From Spongilla lacustris (Eukaryota; Porifera; Demospongiae; Spongillida; Spongillidae): a stretch of DNA of 64,000 nucleotides. Below the pieces are notes generated by a model. That model made no database searches, was not told where the DNA came from, and saw only the letters and a program-made list of their open reading frames with translations. The DNA lies in contig OX442422.1 in assembly GCA_949361645.1 (NCBI GenBank), forward strand, positions 2,631,563-2,695,562, given 5' to 3'. Below are positions 34,172 through 47,354 of the stretch, piece after piece (the first letter of the stretch is position 1; every line of letters starts with the position of its first letter). Position numbers and translations under genes: made by a program.

Positions 34172-34714
34172 TTCCCTCCCTCCCTCCCTCCCTCCCTCCC
34201 TCCCTCCCTCCCTCCCTCCCTCCCTCCCTCCCTCCCTCCCTCCCTCCCTCCCTCCCTCCCTCCCTCCCTCCCTCCCTCCCTCCCTCCCTCCCTCCCTCCC
34301 TCCCTCCCTCCCTCCCTCCCTCCCTCCCTCCCTCCCTCCCTCCCTCCCTCCCTCCCTCCCTCCCTCCCTCCCTCCCTCCCTCCCTCCCTCCCTCCCTCCC
34401 TCCCTCCCTCCCTCCCTCCCTCCCTCCCTCCCTCCCTCCCTCCCTCCCTCCCTCCCTCCCTCCCTCCCTCCCTCCCTCCCTCCCTCCCTCCCTCCCTCCC
34501 TCCCTCCCTCCCTCCCTCCCTCCCTCCCTCCCTCCCTCCCTCCCTCCCTCCCTCCCTCCCTCCCTCCCTCCCTCCCTCCCTCCCTCCCTCCCTCCCTCCC
34601 TCCCTCCCTCCCTCCCTCCCTCCCTCCCTCCCTCCCTCCCTCCCTCCCTCCCTCCCTCCCTCCCTCCCTCCCTCCCTCCCTCCCTCCCTCCCTCCCTCCC
34701 TCCCTCCCTCCCTC
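34172..34714. repeat. (CCCT)n array, about 540 bp
   Basis: About 135 uninterrupted CCCT units, essentially perfect. All long reading frames over it are artefacts. The complementary strand is (AGGG)n and a strong G-quadruplex candidate. It lies about 50 bp before the first recognised RNF113A-like exon. Confidence 0.97.
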
Positions 34715-35340
34715 CTCGCCTCTTCCCTCCTTCCATGATCCTCTCCTTCCACTTCCCTTCATCAGAGGAGGCTCAGAGTGTTCAGTGACAAAGATAAGGA
34801 CAAACTCAGCAAGGTGACCCAACATACTAAGTCTGTGAGGGAGGCATGACATGGAGGCCACCCTCACCTTGGAGATGGAGACAGAACAGAACAGGGACCA
34901 GTGGGGTGTCATGGAGAAGGCACAGAATTTGAACCAGGTCTGGGCACTGGTCACCACTTGCAGTAACCCTTTATAGGCCAGTCAGATACAGTGATATTAG
35001 CCCTTTAGTGACACGAGTTTTAACCCTGTAAAGACAGCAATGTCAGCATTATTCTCCAGAACAAATTTTTATTTGTATATGTCTAGTTGCCATGGTGATT
35101 CATGTCCTCCAACTATGCTGCAAAACTCAGTCTGTTGTATGATGATTAATTAATATTGTTTGTTTTCCATATATAGTATGGAGGAGGAGAGGACAGAACT
35201 ACACCGAGTACTTCGAGGCCGCAAGAGGAGGGAGACCTCACAAGGGAGTGCAGCCAGCAGGTGGGTGTGGTCAAGGGAGGTGGTAGCAGATGTGATGAGG
35301 CCAAATATTGTGGCATACAATTGTACGATTCCATGAGTGT

Positions 35341-35395
35341 TGTGTGTGTGTGTGTGTGTGTGTGTATTTGTGTGTGTGTGTGTGTGTCTGCAATG
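35341..35395. repeat. (TG)n microsatellite
   Basis: Two TG tracts separated by TATT, in the intron of the RNF113A-like pseudogene. Confidence 0.85.
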
Positions 35396-35455
35396 TATGG
35401 TAGCAAGCACACGATGCATGAACATAAACTGTACAGAAAATGTCACACACTTTAA

Positions 35456-35586
35456 AAGGAGCACACCTTAAAGGGCACACTTTAAAAGGAGCACACCTCA
35501 ATGGGCACACTTTAAAAGGAGCACACCTTAATGAGCACACCTTAATGGGCACACTTTAAAAGGAGCACACCATAATGGGCACACCT
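35456..35586. repeat. Short tandem repeat (CACACTTTAAAAGGAGC unit)
   Basis: Alternating GGGCACACTTTAAAAGGAGC and ACACCTTAA words, four to five rounds. Confidence 0.8.
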
Positions 35587-35587
35587 T

Positions 35588-35988
35588 CCCCTACAAAAAA
35601 ATCTTGGCATACATGTTCCAAATTCATGTGTGATATGTTGTCGCATGTGTTCCAGTTTTTCTAGAGCACTGTTGAACATGCTTATGTCATTCAATTGCAG
35701 GCATATCACCCTTCTAACTTGCACAGGTTGAAGAGTTTCTAAAACGCGTTCCCCCGAGAAGTTATAAAGTGGCACACCCCTTAGCATATTAGCGGGTATG
35801 CCTCATCGGGGAATCGCTTTTTAGAAACTATTCATCCTGTGCAAGTTAGAAGAGTGATATGCCTGCAATTTAATGACATACATGTACATGCTAGCATGTT
35901 CAACAGTGCTCTAGAAGAACTGGAACACTTGCAAAAACATATCACGCATGAATTTGGAACATGTCATGCCAAGATTTTTTCGTAGGGG
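35588..35988. mobile_element. Foldback element within the RNF113A-like pseudogene
   Basis: Begins CCCCTACAAAAAAATCTTGG and ends CCAAGATTTTTTCGTAGGGG. The inverted arms are about 165-175 bp with scattered mismatches (for example CTAACTTGCACAGG against CCTGTGCAAGTTAG), around a 60-bp centre. No ORF. No clear target duplication. Confidence 0.75.
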
Positions 35989-36029
35989 ATCCATTGCGGG
36001 ATAATGTGCAGACAGCATTCTACATGTAG

Positions 36030-36900
<871 letters not shown>

Positions 36901-36974
36901 TACTTAAAAAAACCAGCCCATACACGCTCCTACATGTACATGTACCAGAATACTGAAGGTTTTGTCATACATGT

Positions 36975-37040
36975 ACCTACTCTTAATCCTAAGATCTGCC
37001 CATGGTTTGTGCTGTGAATATAATAAACTTGAAAGGGGAA
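36975..37040. repeat. Direct repeat flanking a minisatellite, left copy
   Basis: About 65 bp (GTGCTGTGAATATAATAAAC ... ACCCACAACCTTATCTGATG) recurs at about 37405-37470. The two copies bracket the array at 37108-37340. Confidence 0.7.
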
Positions 37041-37107
37041 CCCACAACCTTATCTGATGGTTAGAGGCCCATGTAGTGCTGCTACCTTGCCTGCCCTGAA
37101 GCTACAT

Positions 37108-37340
37108 GTAGACCTACCCTGCATGAACCCCTACATTGACCTACATAGGCCTACCCTGCATGACCCCTACATGGACCTACATAGACCTACCCTGCATGAA
37201 CCCTTACATGGACCTACATAGACCTACCCTGCATGAACCCTTACATGGACCTACATAGACCTACCCTGCATGAACCCTACATGGACCTACATAGACCTAC
37301 CCTGCATGAACCCTTACATGGACCTATATAGACCTACATG
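37108..37340. repeat. 37-bp minisatellite
   Basis: About six copies of a unit containing CTACATAGACCTACCCTGCA and TGAACCCTTACATGGAC. Confidence 0.9.
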
Positions 37341-37999
37341 AGTACTGAAAATTACTTGTGTCTTATGTCTACATGTACATGTATTCCTTTCAAACTACAT
37401 GTAACATCTGCCCTTCTGTGCTGTGAATATAATTAAACTTGAAAGGAACCCACAACCTTATCTGATGTTAGACATAAAAATAAACATACCCTGTACATGT
37501 ACCTGGACTTATATGTCCCTACCTAAGACTACCATATCTACAAGACCTACATGTACATGTGTACATCTATCTAACTACTGGCATGTACTTATGCATGTAG
37601 GACTACCGTGGACCTACATGAATTTGGTTTTACCAGAGGGCGCACGAAAACTGGGGGGGAGGAGGGGATGCAGTCGAAGGGGTACATTTGTACATGCCCT
37701 GTTGTGCTCCACCGCTTTGTTGACATTTGTCAGCAAGTATTCGGACTTTTTTTTACGTATGACACAACATGTAATCTACTCGCAGGTATATGTAATCATC
37801 AACGGAAGCGTGTGTGGCTGGGGGGGGGGGGGGGGGGCAATTGCTGCCAGAGGGGTGGCATTTCATATGCCATGGGGGAGGGGGGGGAAGCTGGCCCCCC
37901 CCACCCCCAAGGCTATGCTTGATCCAGGGCTGCATGGTCTCTACTTAGACTTATCGTGAGTACTGAAGGTTAAGTGTTCATGTGTCTTTCCTCTTCACC

Positions 38000-39560
38000 T
38001 CCGTACCACCTACACTGTACTCCTTTCTAGTAGAAACCATACAGAGAAGTTACATGCATAAGTCATACAAACCACACACTGTGTGCAGAATGTGTGTGTG
38101 TGTGTGGGGGGGGGGGGTAATGAATGACAGGGGCCTGTTGGGCAAGCACTAGTCCTGATGCCTTGGTTGAGCTTTGCATTGGGAGGGGATGGAGTGTGCT
38201 TTGTGCATGATGCTGAGGGCTTTGGTTTTATGGTAGGGGCATTTGTTCTGATGCATAACCATCACTTTTTTCCTCTAGGTTTCAATATCAGGAGCTGCGA
38301 ATTTGTTTAAATGTCTGTTTGCAACTGTTTCCACAGAGATGTGCTACCATCAAGTATCTATATGATGCTACTTAGGCACTTATCTTTTTTTGTTTTGTTT
38401 GGTGCTCATAATATGACACTAGACTTGCTTGTAACTGTGATAGCCATCCGATGAGGAAGAAGTGCAGCAGGGTCTTTGTGGTTATTGTCAATTTGTAAAC
38501 GTACTAGTAACTCAGTGATGAGGAAGGGCAGCATGACCCGTTGACCTGATCACTACGGTAAATGTATTAACCTATAAGAAGTTCGATATCTTGACATGAA
38601 ATAAACGTGAAGTACGGGTTCTAGCTTGCCAATGTGTTCGGCTCTAGAGAAACGCCCACGCTGCCGGTCCGCCCATCGTTTACATCTCCCTTATCACATT
38701 GAGTCGATGATTGACTACAGAAGGGGCTAAGAGAAACTATAAATGTAATAGCATATATCATAGGAAGTATCGCTTTATATTATCTCTGCTTTTACGATAT
38801 GTTGCCCGCGCGATTATCGCGATCGAGGCTTCATGGCAATAATGAATTGCCGCATAGAAAGGTGTGGCGTAAAAAGTGCTGGTGGCGTGACGTGCACAAC
38901 GGACGCTGCACCCGGCCAATATTGAAAGGATGGGTAAATATGCATGGCGGAGCATATATGATGACATGTTGGGAGTTGGGACTCGGTCTCCCGTCGTGAA
39001 CTACTAGTAATTGCGGACCGGCCACTTTGGACGAAGCCAACATCATCCCTTTCGGTCATCTGCGGTGCGTGTTCAATCTGTGTTTACGGGAGCTACAATT
39101 ACTTTTACTTACTTAGTATCAGTAATACGTCATCGGCTTTGTATGCGTCTCGTGAGCTTGGCCATTAATTAAAAACCTTATTGATAAATGACATAATTGT
39201 TAATAAATGTTACGTAACATGTCTACTTTACGAATAAATTAGTGCGGTAGAAATTAATTTTTTGTCTTGATTTTTGTACAAGAATGGCTCATGATATAAA
39301 TCTATAAATTACAGATTCACAATTAGACCGATTTATCGTACTTAGTACATGTGTTTAAAAATCAATTTAAAAAAAAAGTGCTAAATGTTCGCCTATGTAT
39401 GGGCAATTTCTCCATATGATGGACCAGCACAGAGTTATACATGTATAATATAAATTTCCATCAAGATTAAATACAGAAATATTTGAATTGTGTTAATATA
39501 CTTATTTTTCAATACTCTATCTTTAAATTACGTGTTCAAGCTTTCCAAACCTTTTTTGGT
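38000..39560. other. No gene recognised
   Basis: Includes a G-run at 38107-38117 and a CpG-richer patch (about 38640-39070) whose short open frames on both strands match nothing I recognise. The patch could be a promoter region or an unknown exon. The rest is AT-rich. Confidence 0.4.
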
Positions 39561-39562
39561 GG

Positions 39563-39585
39563 TGGGGGGGGGGGGGGGGGGGGGG
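39563..39585. repeat. G homopolymer
   Basis: A run of about 20 G in AT-rich DNA. Confidence 0.85.
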
Positions 39586-40141
39586 TAATTACAAATCGGA
39601 CCCATTCTAGTTTAGTTTAAAAGGGGTGGCTTAATCAATCATGAAGCTTACATGTAATTGCATGAGAAGTAATTCAAGCTGTTAAAATATATGAGTACCC
39701 CAAAGGTGCATTGTACTTCTCACAAAGAAAATCGAGATTTGTCTTGAAATAATCTTGCGAACTGGGGTGTAGCATTGAAGACTTTGACACAGTGTTATGT
39801 GCACATGCATACGTACTATTGTGTGTGTGTGATATTGATGTTGTACCTGATCGCATGCATACCAGATACATCTACCTGGCAGAGATAGCATTAGCCTCGT
39901 CCCCAGGCTCTATTTTTATATTCAATTACGGGTGTAAAGTAGGACCGGGTGTCCGTTGACAAGGTCCTATCATGCATGCGCTAGCCATTACCAAGGAACT
40001 TGGTAATTGTATACTTTTTTTTTACACACTCGTACTCAGCACTAGCTTTTCCTTGTCCCAGGTCGTCGTATATACGTTGTCCATAGATTTTCATTTTTAT
40101 TTTTCAATTACAACGGTATATGGCTAGCACCACGTGCCACC

Positions 40142-40171
40142 TCCCCCCCCCCCCCCCCCCCCCCCCCCCCA
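40142..40171. repeat. C homopolymer
   Basis: About 30 consecutive C, the longest homopolymer in the window. Confidence 0.9.
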
Positions 40172-41279
40172 CCCAAAATTTCTGTTACATTAAGTACTTT
40201 TTAAAAAGTGCAATCACATCGCAATGTCAATATTGATATCTTCAAAGGATAGAGGACTCCGAAGTCCCTACAAACTTCGGGTAATAAAGCTCATGCAGGT
40301 AATACTTCACTCAAGTGCTACACTGTAGTAGCAAACCTGCAAACCGTAATTCCAGTCGCCGGGCCGGGATTTTTCCTTAATGAGTGGTGTATGTATGATA
40401 ACGTGCGCACACATGGTTCAAATCAAGTTGTGAAGAATTGCGCTTACATGTAGGCTTATACGTACAGGGCATGCCTATACACTGACGAATATTAGATATG
40501 AATTAATTAGACTGAATTTAGATCACAATATATGACATTCAGACCTATTGTGCCCCCCCAAAGTATAAAAATTATCTACGGCCCTGTGTTGTGATATAAA
40601 CGTATGTAGGGTACTGTTGGAACGTTGTCTGCCTTATAGGCTTGATTTCCAAACCACAGGAACAATGGCAGAATTGGGGCCAGCGGTCCTGGCTCTCCAT
40701 AGGGTGGGCGAGTTTCAGAGTCTACGTGTAGAGTACGAGTCATGATGGAAAAAATTTAGACCAACACATATAACTCATATGACACTGAAAGACCCTCCCC
40801 TGAAGAAGGGTGCTCGCCATGTGGTTCAGAGCCTACAGATCATCCCATCCAAATCTAAATCTCTCCCACTCTACAGCTGTTTTCCACCATAATACCCCTC
40901 CACAGATAATGTGCCACTATCTGTGCCTGCACATGAGTGCACATGAAGAGTTGTGTAACTTAAGCAATGCATTTTAGAACGGTGAATTATCACCTTTTTT
41001 GCTTAGTCCATAGAGTACTCTATAATCTCTGCGTAGTTCATGTTTTTCTCTTGGAGTTTTCCGTCGCAAAAATAACGATCAAGAACTAGCTGTATCGAAG
41101 GGTATAGAGTCCTTTATGTTAAACTAATCAGTTCCATCTTTTATCTTGCCTTTGCTCTGCTTGAGGGCAGATGCAATAGCAGAGCCTGTTTATATACTGT
41201 TTCTGGCCAGATAACATCTACCTTTGTTATTGGTAATTAAATTAAGTAGTCCAAAGATTTAAATTTGTATTCAGCATAA

Positions 41280-41520
41280 CCCAATAGGTTTCTAACTTGT
41301 CTTCCCTACTTCCTTTGCAAATCTTATCAGAGAGAAAGAGGATAAAGTTTTGTGTGGGAATGAGTGAGTGTTATCTCTTGATTGAGCTTCCTGAGCCTCA
41401 TCAGTTTCCCTATGTTGTAGTTATTCACTGGCTCAATCCGAATACGCTTACTATTATTGAGTCAATGGTATAAGGGATTGGGTATTTTGCTACTTGTATT
41501 CATGACACTTCAAATCCTAC
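41280..41520. repeat. Dispersed repeat, copy 3 of 3 (partial)
   Basis: Matches the right half of the copies at 8330 and 29960: TTTCTAACTTGT, TCTTATCAGAGAGAAAGAGG, GTGGGAATGAGTGAGTGTTA, TCAATCCGAATACGCT, CTTGTATTCATGACACTTC. A weaker match may extend left to about 41150. Confidence 0.55.
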
Positions 41521-41529
41521 ATGTGCACA

Positions 41530-43546
41530 GGGCATACTAATTTACTCCTCGATATGGCCTGTTCCTAGCATCAGGGGAGGATCTCTCAACAAACAGTTTT
41601 TGATGTAAGTTGTGGAAGCATACCTGGGAGATGCAATGTGATGATCCAGAAGTCAGTATTAGGGTTCCCCCAAACACATACAAAGATTGAATACAAACGT
41701 ACCATATAAGGATGTGCTTTAGGCCTCTTCTTGGGAATGGCCCACACTCTTGGTAAGACATCCATATGTAGCAGATCTGCTCGGCACCACTGTGACAACA
41801 ATTTGTCTATCGCCGTGACTCCTTTGTGCATGAAAGATAGGAGACTGAGGGGGTGGAGCCTCGATCACCTGCCACTGTTCAGGCACTTAATTAAAGGGGT
41901 TGCCCCCTCATGATCGGCTTGATGAAGTCATATACTCAGCCGCCTTCCCCCAAGGACCATACTGATAGGCAGTGCATTTTGACCAATGTCAGGTATGACT
42001 ATCCTCACAATGCAGTTGGTTTCTGTAAATTCCATGGTGCCAGATGTGCTGACCCCTCCCCCCATACACACACACTACAGACGGATCAAACAGTTATGTA
42101 GGTGAAGTTGTTGCTGCCCATGCTTTCCCCAGGTGCCGTACCAGTCACCAAATGGTAAGAACCTTTGATATCCATGGTAGCAGTGGACAAAGCTGCATGG
42201 AATGATGGGGGAAAGGGTTCGTTGTATAGAAGGCCTGGCAGAATGTATGGGTCATAATTATGACAATTACAGGTGGATGACTTTTGTGACACTCGTAATT
42301 AGAAACATACCAATTTAGGGGCATCCAAAAGCTCCAACATTTCCTTTAATATCAATTAACTTGGCCAAATTTATTAATACATTCAAATATCAAGCTAGTA
42401 CATTGCGAAAATAAAAAAATCAAGATTTCAATTTCAGATGGAGAGGGCATAGGAAAAATGGAAAATGGGGAGGGGATTTCAATTTTGAATAACTTCTGAA
42501 CGGAAGTAGTTAACTAAATACAGTTTGCCGCTTTTAACTAACCACCCACCTTGAATTGGGGTCTTGAGACTTACCAATATTAATTAACTATTTTAAGGAT
42601 TATATTAATTTAAATTCACCAGCATGTCTTCTTTTGCTGTTAGAACGTTTAACAACAATCACCAGTTAACTGCTTTGGGTTAATTTATAAACAATTTTCC
42701 TTGATTGAGAAACACCATTACATTGAAAAATTTGGTTCTGGAAAGGTTTATGTCTATCTGTGCAAGCATAGCGTTCCCCAGGGGTAACGTGTGTAACATA
42801 ACATGTATGGAGCGTGATCAGCTAAGTACAATAATAATGCCATACAGGTGTAGTGAAGGACTTGTTCGTAGTCATTATATCTAGTGAGAGTTAGAGGCCA
42901 GCAAATATGTGTTACCCTTGGGTAATGAACGTTCCCTAAGGGTAACATGTGACCTACATAGACATGTACACAAAATCAATTTATTCTTACCTAATTATCG
43001 TATTCCACTGTTTTGTTAAAGTTGGCTCTTATCTCTTTGTCCCTGGAGAGTGAACTATCATTACCACGCCTTGTGGACATGGTATAGCAGCTGTACATAT
43101 GATTCCCCACATTTTTGGTCCCTCACCAACAAGACTAGATGGTACGATGGTTCCTGTCTAATTCCTGTACTGTGTCCAATACCCAATGTGCATTAGTATG
43201 TTACTGCATGAGTTTGGGATGACAGGACATACAGTTTGGCATTGGCACAGAGATGGGACAAAGGGATGAAGATGGGTTAAAGGCAAAGAAATGGAGGTAA
43301 AGGCAGAGAGACAGTCAATTGCAAATGGGATACAAATCCTACATCACGTAATTGCATAGGCAAACCTCCATCACACAAATTTCCATCTTTGTCCTTTGCG
43401 ATAGACATTGATTATTTCCTTGCCCTTTATATATTTGGAACATATGTACTGTATTAATTAAGAGGTGTTACACCTAGCCGCCATAGGCACAGATACACAT
43501 TAATTATGTAAACAAGCCAAAATATAAGCTGTACACCAGCACACAT
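41530..43546. other. No gene recognised
   Basis: AT-rich sequence with isolated short frames and no splice or family support. Near 42770-42960 the words GTTCCCCAGGGGTAAC and GTTACCCTTGGGTAA recur in both orientations. Confidence 0.4.
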
Positions 43547-43590
43547 CAGGGGCGTACACAATTTTTGAAAACTGGGGGGGGGGGGGGTGA
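43547..43590 (+). mobile_element. Terminus of a CAGGGGCG/G-run DNA element
   Basis: CAGGGGCGTACACAATTTTT followed within 30 bp by a run of about 12 G. Same layout as at 11302, 27534 and 47627. The right end was not found. Confidence 0.4.
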
Positions 43591-45003
43591 ATTTTATCCA
43601 CCAATCAATTCATAGTTGTCCCAAGTTAGCGTCATACAACGAAAAGTAGAATGCATATTTTTTTGATATTAAGAGATGTTTTTTTAATATATGTAACTGC
43701 TGTGATATAACTAGAATTCGCGACCACGCCCCCACACCCTGGCACATAGTAGTTTTGAAGCGGCACCCACTAATCTAAAATAGCAATCTTTGAGTTTAGT
43801 ACAATATATTATTTTTGTAATGAAGTCAGTAAGGTTATCAGCGCAACAAAACTACAGACTACATCTCTTTTGGCTTCAACTCACAGCTGGACATATGTAA
43901 GAATGAGCGTTTGGATGACAAAAATGTACTTCTATGCACCATGCCATATCCTCCCCTCTATCCCCTCTCCACATGCACCACCGTCCCTTCCCCACATTTT
44001 AATAATAAAATTACACCAAATATCGACACAAATAAGTTCTACTAAGTGGTGAAAAGGATTGCAGAATATTACATGTAGCTGTGAGAAGAATACAACAAAG
44101 CCACTGCCAGCAATATGGTCAACTAACCACTTCAGTTCATGCAGACGCAGAGTGAGATGACCTCAGAAGTGGCACTCCTTTTATCTGGACATCAAGTAAC
44201 TCAACAAGACACTAATACAGTGCAGACAATTTGCCATTAATAGAAATCCTTTATATCGATCGGCACTCAGTCATAATTTCGTTATGAGTATGTAAAATAC
44301 TCACACCTGCGAGCATTACAGACTTTTCAAGTGATTCTGACTGTACAGGCGCCAGACAATGCTCTGGTCAACACAGGTGGTGCTGGACAACTGCTCGTGG
44401 GGCAACAACAAGATAGCCTGTACATGTATCTCTAATCCAAGCCCCATCGAGTACACACACAGAGACATGTGTACTAATATTTGTAACACCCTGAGCATCA
44501 TCATTTTAGCATGATTTGGTGTGCCCAAAAGCACTACAGGCAAGGAGTTACATGTACAGATTGGCTCTGCTGAAGGCAGCACTTGCAAGTTATAATCTCA
44601 GACGGTCCCCTGGCGACCAGAGACATACTGTATGTGTGACCCTGTAAATTCCAACAGTATCTTGAGACAAGGTCCTACCAGGGTTCTTGTGTAAATCTCC
44701 CCCCCCCCCCTCCTCGCACTTATACTTTTACGGAACAGATAATCAATTACAATTAATTAACGTCTAATTTACACCTCAAAGACACAGTACATTCCGCATC
44801 TCAAACCTAGTCAAACAGGGTTTAAATATGAAGGAATAGCACATGTAAATCACTCTGTCAATGGGAATATGGCTCAGGCCCTGGTCATAGCCTTGCCCTT
44901 CGTTGTTCCTAAAACCTACCGCAACCTTTGCCTGTAATTTTGCGATGTAGAGTCTACAGTGAGCTGGCGTCAGCGATTCCAACTTTTGTCATGACAGAAG
45001 AAC

Positions 45004-45480
45004 TGCCCTCATTGTGGCAAAGATATGCATCTTACAAAAAGAGATCCCGAGCTGTTAGGGGGGAGATGCCCTTGGAAGAGCTGTAGAAGAGAAGTTACTT
45101 TGCGGTCCGGTACATATTTTGAGGCCAGTCCATTGCCTATAGAGAAGATATTACGGATCTTGCATTTATGGTCCTCCAAAACCCCAGTTGGAAAGATGAT
45201 GGTGGAAGCTGAGATAAGCAACAAGACGGCCATAGATTGGTACAATTTCGCACGAGATGTTTGCGCTCAATATTTCATCGACCATCCTGCTGTCATTGGA
45301 GGACCAGGGGTAGAAGTCGAAATAGATGAAAGCAAATTTGGGAGGCGCAAGTACAACTGAGGAAGGGTCGCTGACGAACACTGGGTTTTTGGAGGCATGG
45401 AAAGAATTTCTGGAAAGTGCTTCCTCGTTGAGGTGAAGCATAGGGATGCAGCCACATTGCTGCCAATAATTCATATAAGG
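45004..45480 (+). pseudogene. Merlin (ISXO2-like) transposase remnant
   Basis: The frame opens with a zinc-finger-like NCPHCGKDMHL ... GGRCPWKSCRREVTLRSG and TYFEASPLPIEKIL, typical of Merlin/IS1595-type transposases. After a linker come GPGVEVEIDESKFGRRKYN, a TGA at 45358-45360 where Arg is expected, and then GRVADEHWVFGGMERISGK. EIDESKF is the first catalytic Asp region of the ISXO2-like DDE domain. The sequence stops at a run of about 15 G and a (CA)n tract near 45480-45540, so the second and third catalytic blocks are lost. No start codon is obvious (a TGA lies just upstream of the first CPHC). It acts, when intact, as a cut-and-paste transposase; this copy is inactive. Confidence 0.75.
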
Positions 45481-45964
45481 GGGGGGGGGGGGGGGAGATC
45501 TACACAAGAACCCACACACACACACATACACACACACACCACACACAAGCATGCCTTGATGGGACTTGATGACGGAGGGATCCTCTCACAGACACGGACC
45601 TCTGAGGCCATGCTGTGAACAGAAGGAGAAATGAGGCTGCAGGTGAATGGTTGTACCCAAGAAGCCCAATCCCATCACAGTATCCTACCCCTAACCCACA
45701 TAATCACATTACCCACCCTACCCACATGATCACATGTACCTTACCCCTTAGTAAGAGTAGTATTTAGTGCAAAGGATACTATAACCATTTTAAATATTAA
45801 AGGTATGACACCTCCTGATTCCCTATGGTATCATAATTGTAACGTCGGAGGCTATTATTTAATGGTCCTTTTTGCATTTTAAAATGCAAAGTACTCTCTT
45901 ATTGGGGAATATAATATTAATAGTCTGTTGCCAAGATGTGAATATATTTAGATGTAGCGTGACT

Positions 45965-46333
45965 GTTGAAAGCATCCAATTATGAATAAAAAGCAATGAA
46001 ACAAATAAATAAAAACATTCTCTATGAGAAAGTTGGTGGTATATAGGATTTGAAGGCAATAGTGGTGTAAAAAGCAGGGAAACAAGGGTTGAATGATAAG
46101 GAAAAACAAAATAGTCCTATATCATTTAGCACATGCATGAACAATGTATTGTCCTACAATTTATGCCGGGCTAAATATAGGACTATTTCGTTTTTCCTTA
46201 TCATTCAACCCTTGTTTCCCTGCTTTTTACACCACTATTGGCCTTCAAATCCTATATACCACCAACTTTCTCATAGAGAATGTTTTTATTTATTTGTTTC
46301 ATTGCTTTTTATTCATAATTGGATGCTTTCAAC
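45965..46333. repeat. Long palindrome (about 158-bp arms, 52-bp loop)
   Basis: Left arm 45965-46122 begins GTTGAAAGCATCCAATTATG. Right arm 46175-46333 ends with its complement CATAATTGGATGCTTTCAAC. The arms look almost identical, with only about one or two differences near the inner end. No ORF. It could be a foldback MITE or a recent inverted duplication. Confidence 0.85.
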
Positions 46334-46674
46334 CTGACCTACCCACCACCCCACCCCGTTTATACCCCACCCACCTTAATACCTAATACCGCTACCCTCC
46401 CTAATCCACAATACCAAAACGTGAGCAAGGGTATTGCCCATAGCTGCAGTGGGGACTAAGTTAATAGATCTACATGTGCATGTGCAAATGCAATGTGCAT
46501 GTGTAAATGTAATTAATCAGAAGCCATATGACTTTTTTGTACCACAATGTCACTGTAGGGTTTGAGGTATAAATTGATATTAATTTGTTGCTTATTCATG
46601 ATCCACCCTGCAGCTATTGGCAATGCCTTTGCTCACATTTCACATTTGGTACCAGAGACTTGGGGATGAGCTAC
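46334..46674. other. No gene seen
   Basis: Short AT-rich stretch between the palindrome and the minisatellite. It starts with CCACC-rich sequence resembling text near 45700. Confidence 0.4.
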
Positions 46675-47345
46675 ATGTAGTTAGGAGCTAGGTAGCTAGG
46701 AGGGAGGGGTAGTGGTATTAGGGAGCTAGGTAGCTAGGGGGGAGGGGGGAGGGATAGCTAGGTAGCTAGGAGGGAGGGGTAGTGGTATTAGGTAGCTAGG
46801 AGGGAGGGGTAGTGGTATTAGGTAGCTAGGAGGGAGGGGTAGTGGTATTAGGTAGCTAGGAGGGAGGGGTAGTGGTATTAGGTAGCTAGGAGGGGGGGGT
46901 AGTGGTATTAGGTAGCTAGGAGGGAGGGGTAGTGGTATTAGGTAGCTAGGAGGGAGGGGTAGTGGTATTAGGTAGCTAGGAGGGAGGGAGGGAGGAGGAG
47001 TAATGGTATTAGGGAGTTGGGTGGGAAGGAGGAGGGGTAGTGGTATTAGGTAGTTAGGAAGCTAGGAGGGAGGAGTAGTGGTACCCATAAGGTAGTTAGG
47101 AAGCTAGGAGGGAGGGGTAGTGGTATTAGGTAGTTAGGAAGCTAGCAGGGAGGGGGGTAGTGGTATTAGATATTTAGGAAGCTAGGAGGGAGGGGGGTAG
47201 TGGTATTAGGGAGCTAGGAGGGGGGGTAGTGGTATTTGGGAGTTAGCTAGGAGGGGGGGGGCGGTTAGTGGTATTAGTAGGGGCGGTTAGTGGTATTAGT
47301 AGGGGCAGGGCACTAATATTGCTTGTAGTTAGAACTATTTGCTGG
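46675..47345. repeat. 30-bp minisatellite, + orientation
   Basis: Unit contains GGTAGCTAGGAGGGAGGGGT followed by AGTGGTATTA. The array is homogeneous at 46780-46985 and degenerate to the right. Confidence 0.92.
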
Positions 47346-47354
47346 GGCTCCCAG

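Noticed and set aside
34071..34957. Long Leu-Pro-Pro-Ser and Gly-Gly-Arg-Glu frames
   Set aside because: They arise from the (CCCT)n array in every frame. There is no coding evidence.
37423..37959. 178-aa frame with Gly run
   Set aside because: It runs through minisatellite sequence and a G homopolymer. No coding support.
38799..39059. Overlapping open frames on both strands in a CpG-richer patch
   Set aside because: Neither strand gives a recognisable protein or a clear splice context. Left as a possible regulatory region only.
41586..41831. 81-aa minus-strand frame with an RT-like look (ADLLHMDVLPRVWAIPKKRP)
   Set aside because: I could not match it confidently to any retroelement block, and the flanks give no continuation.
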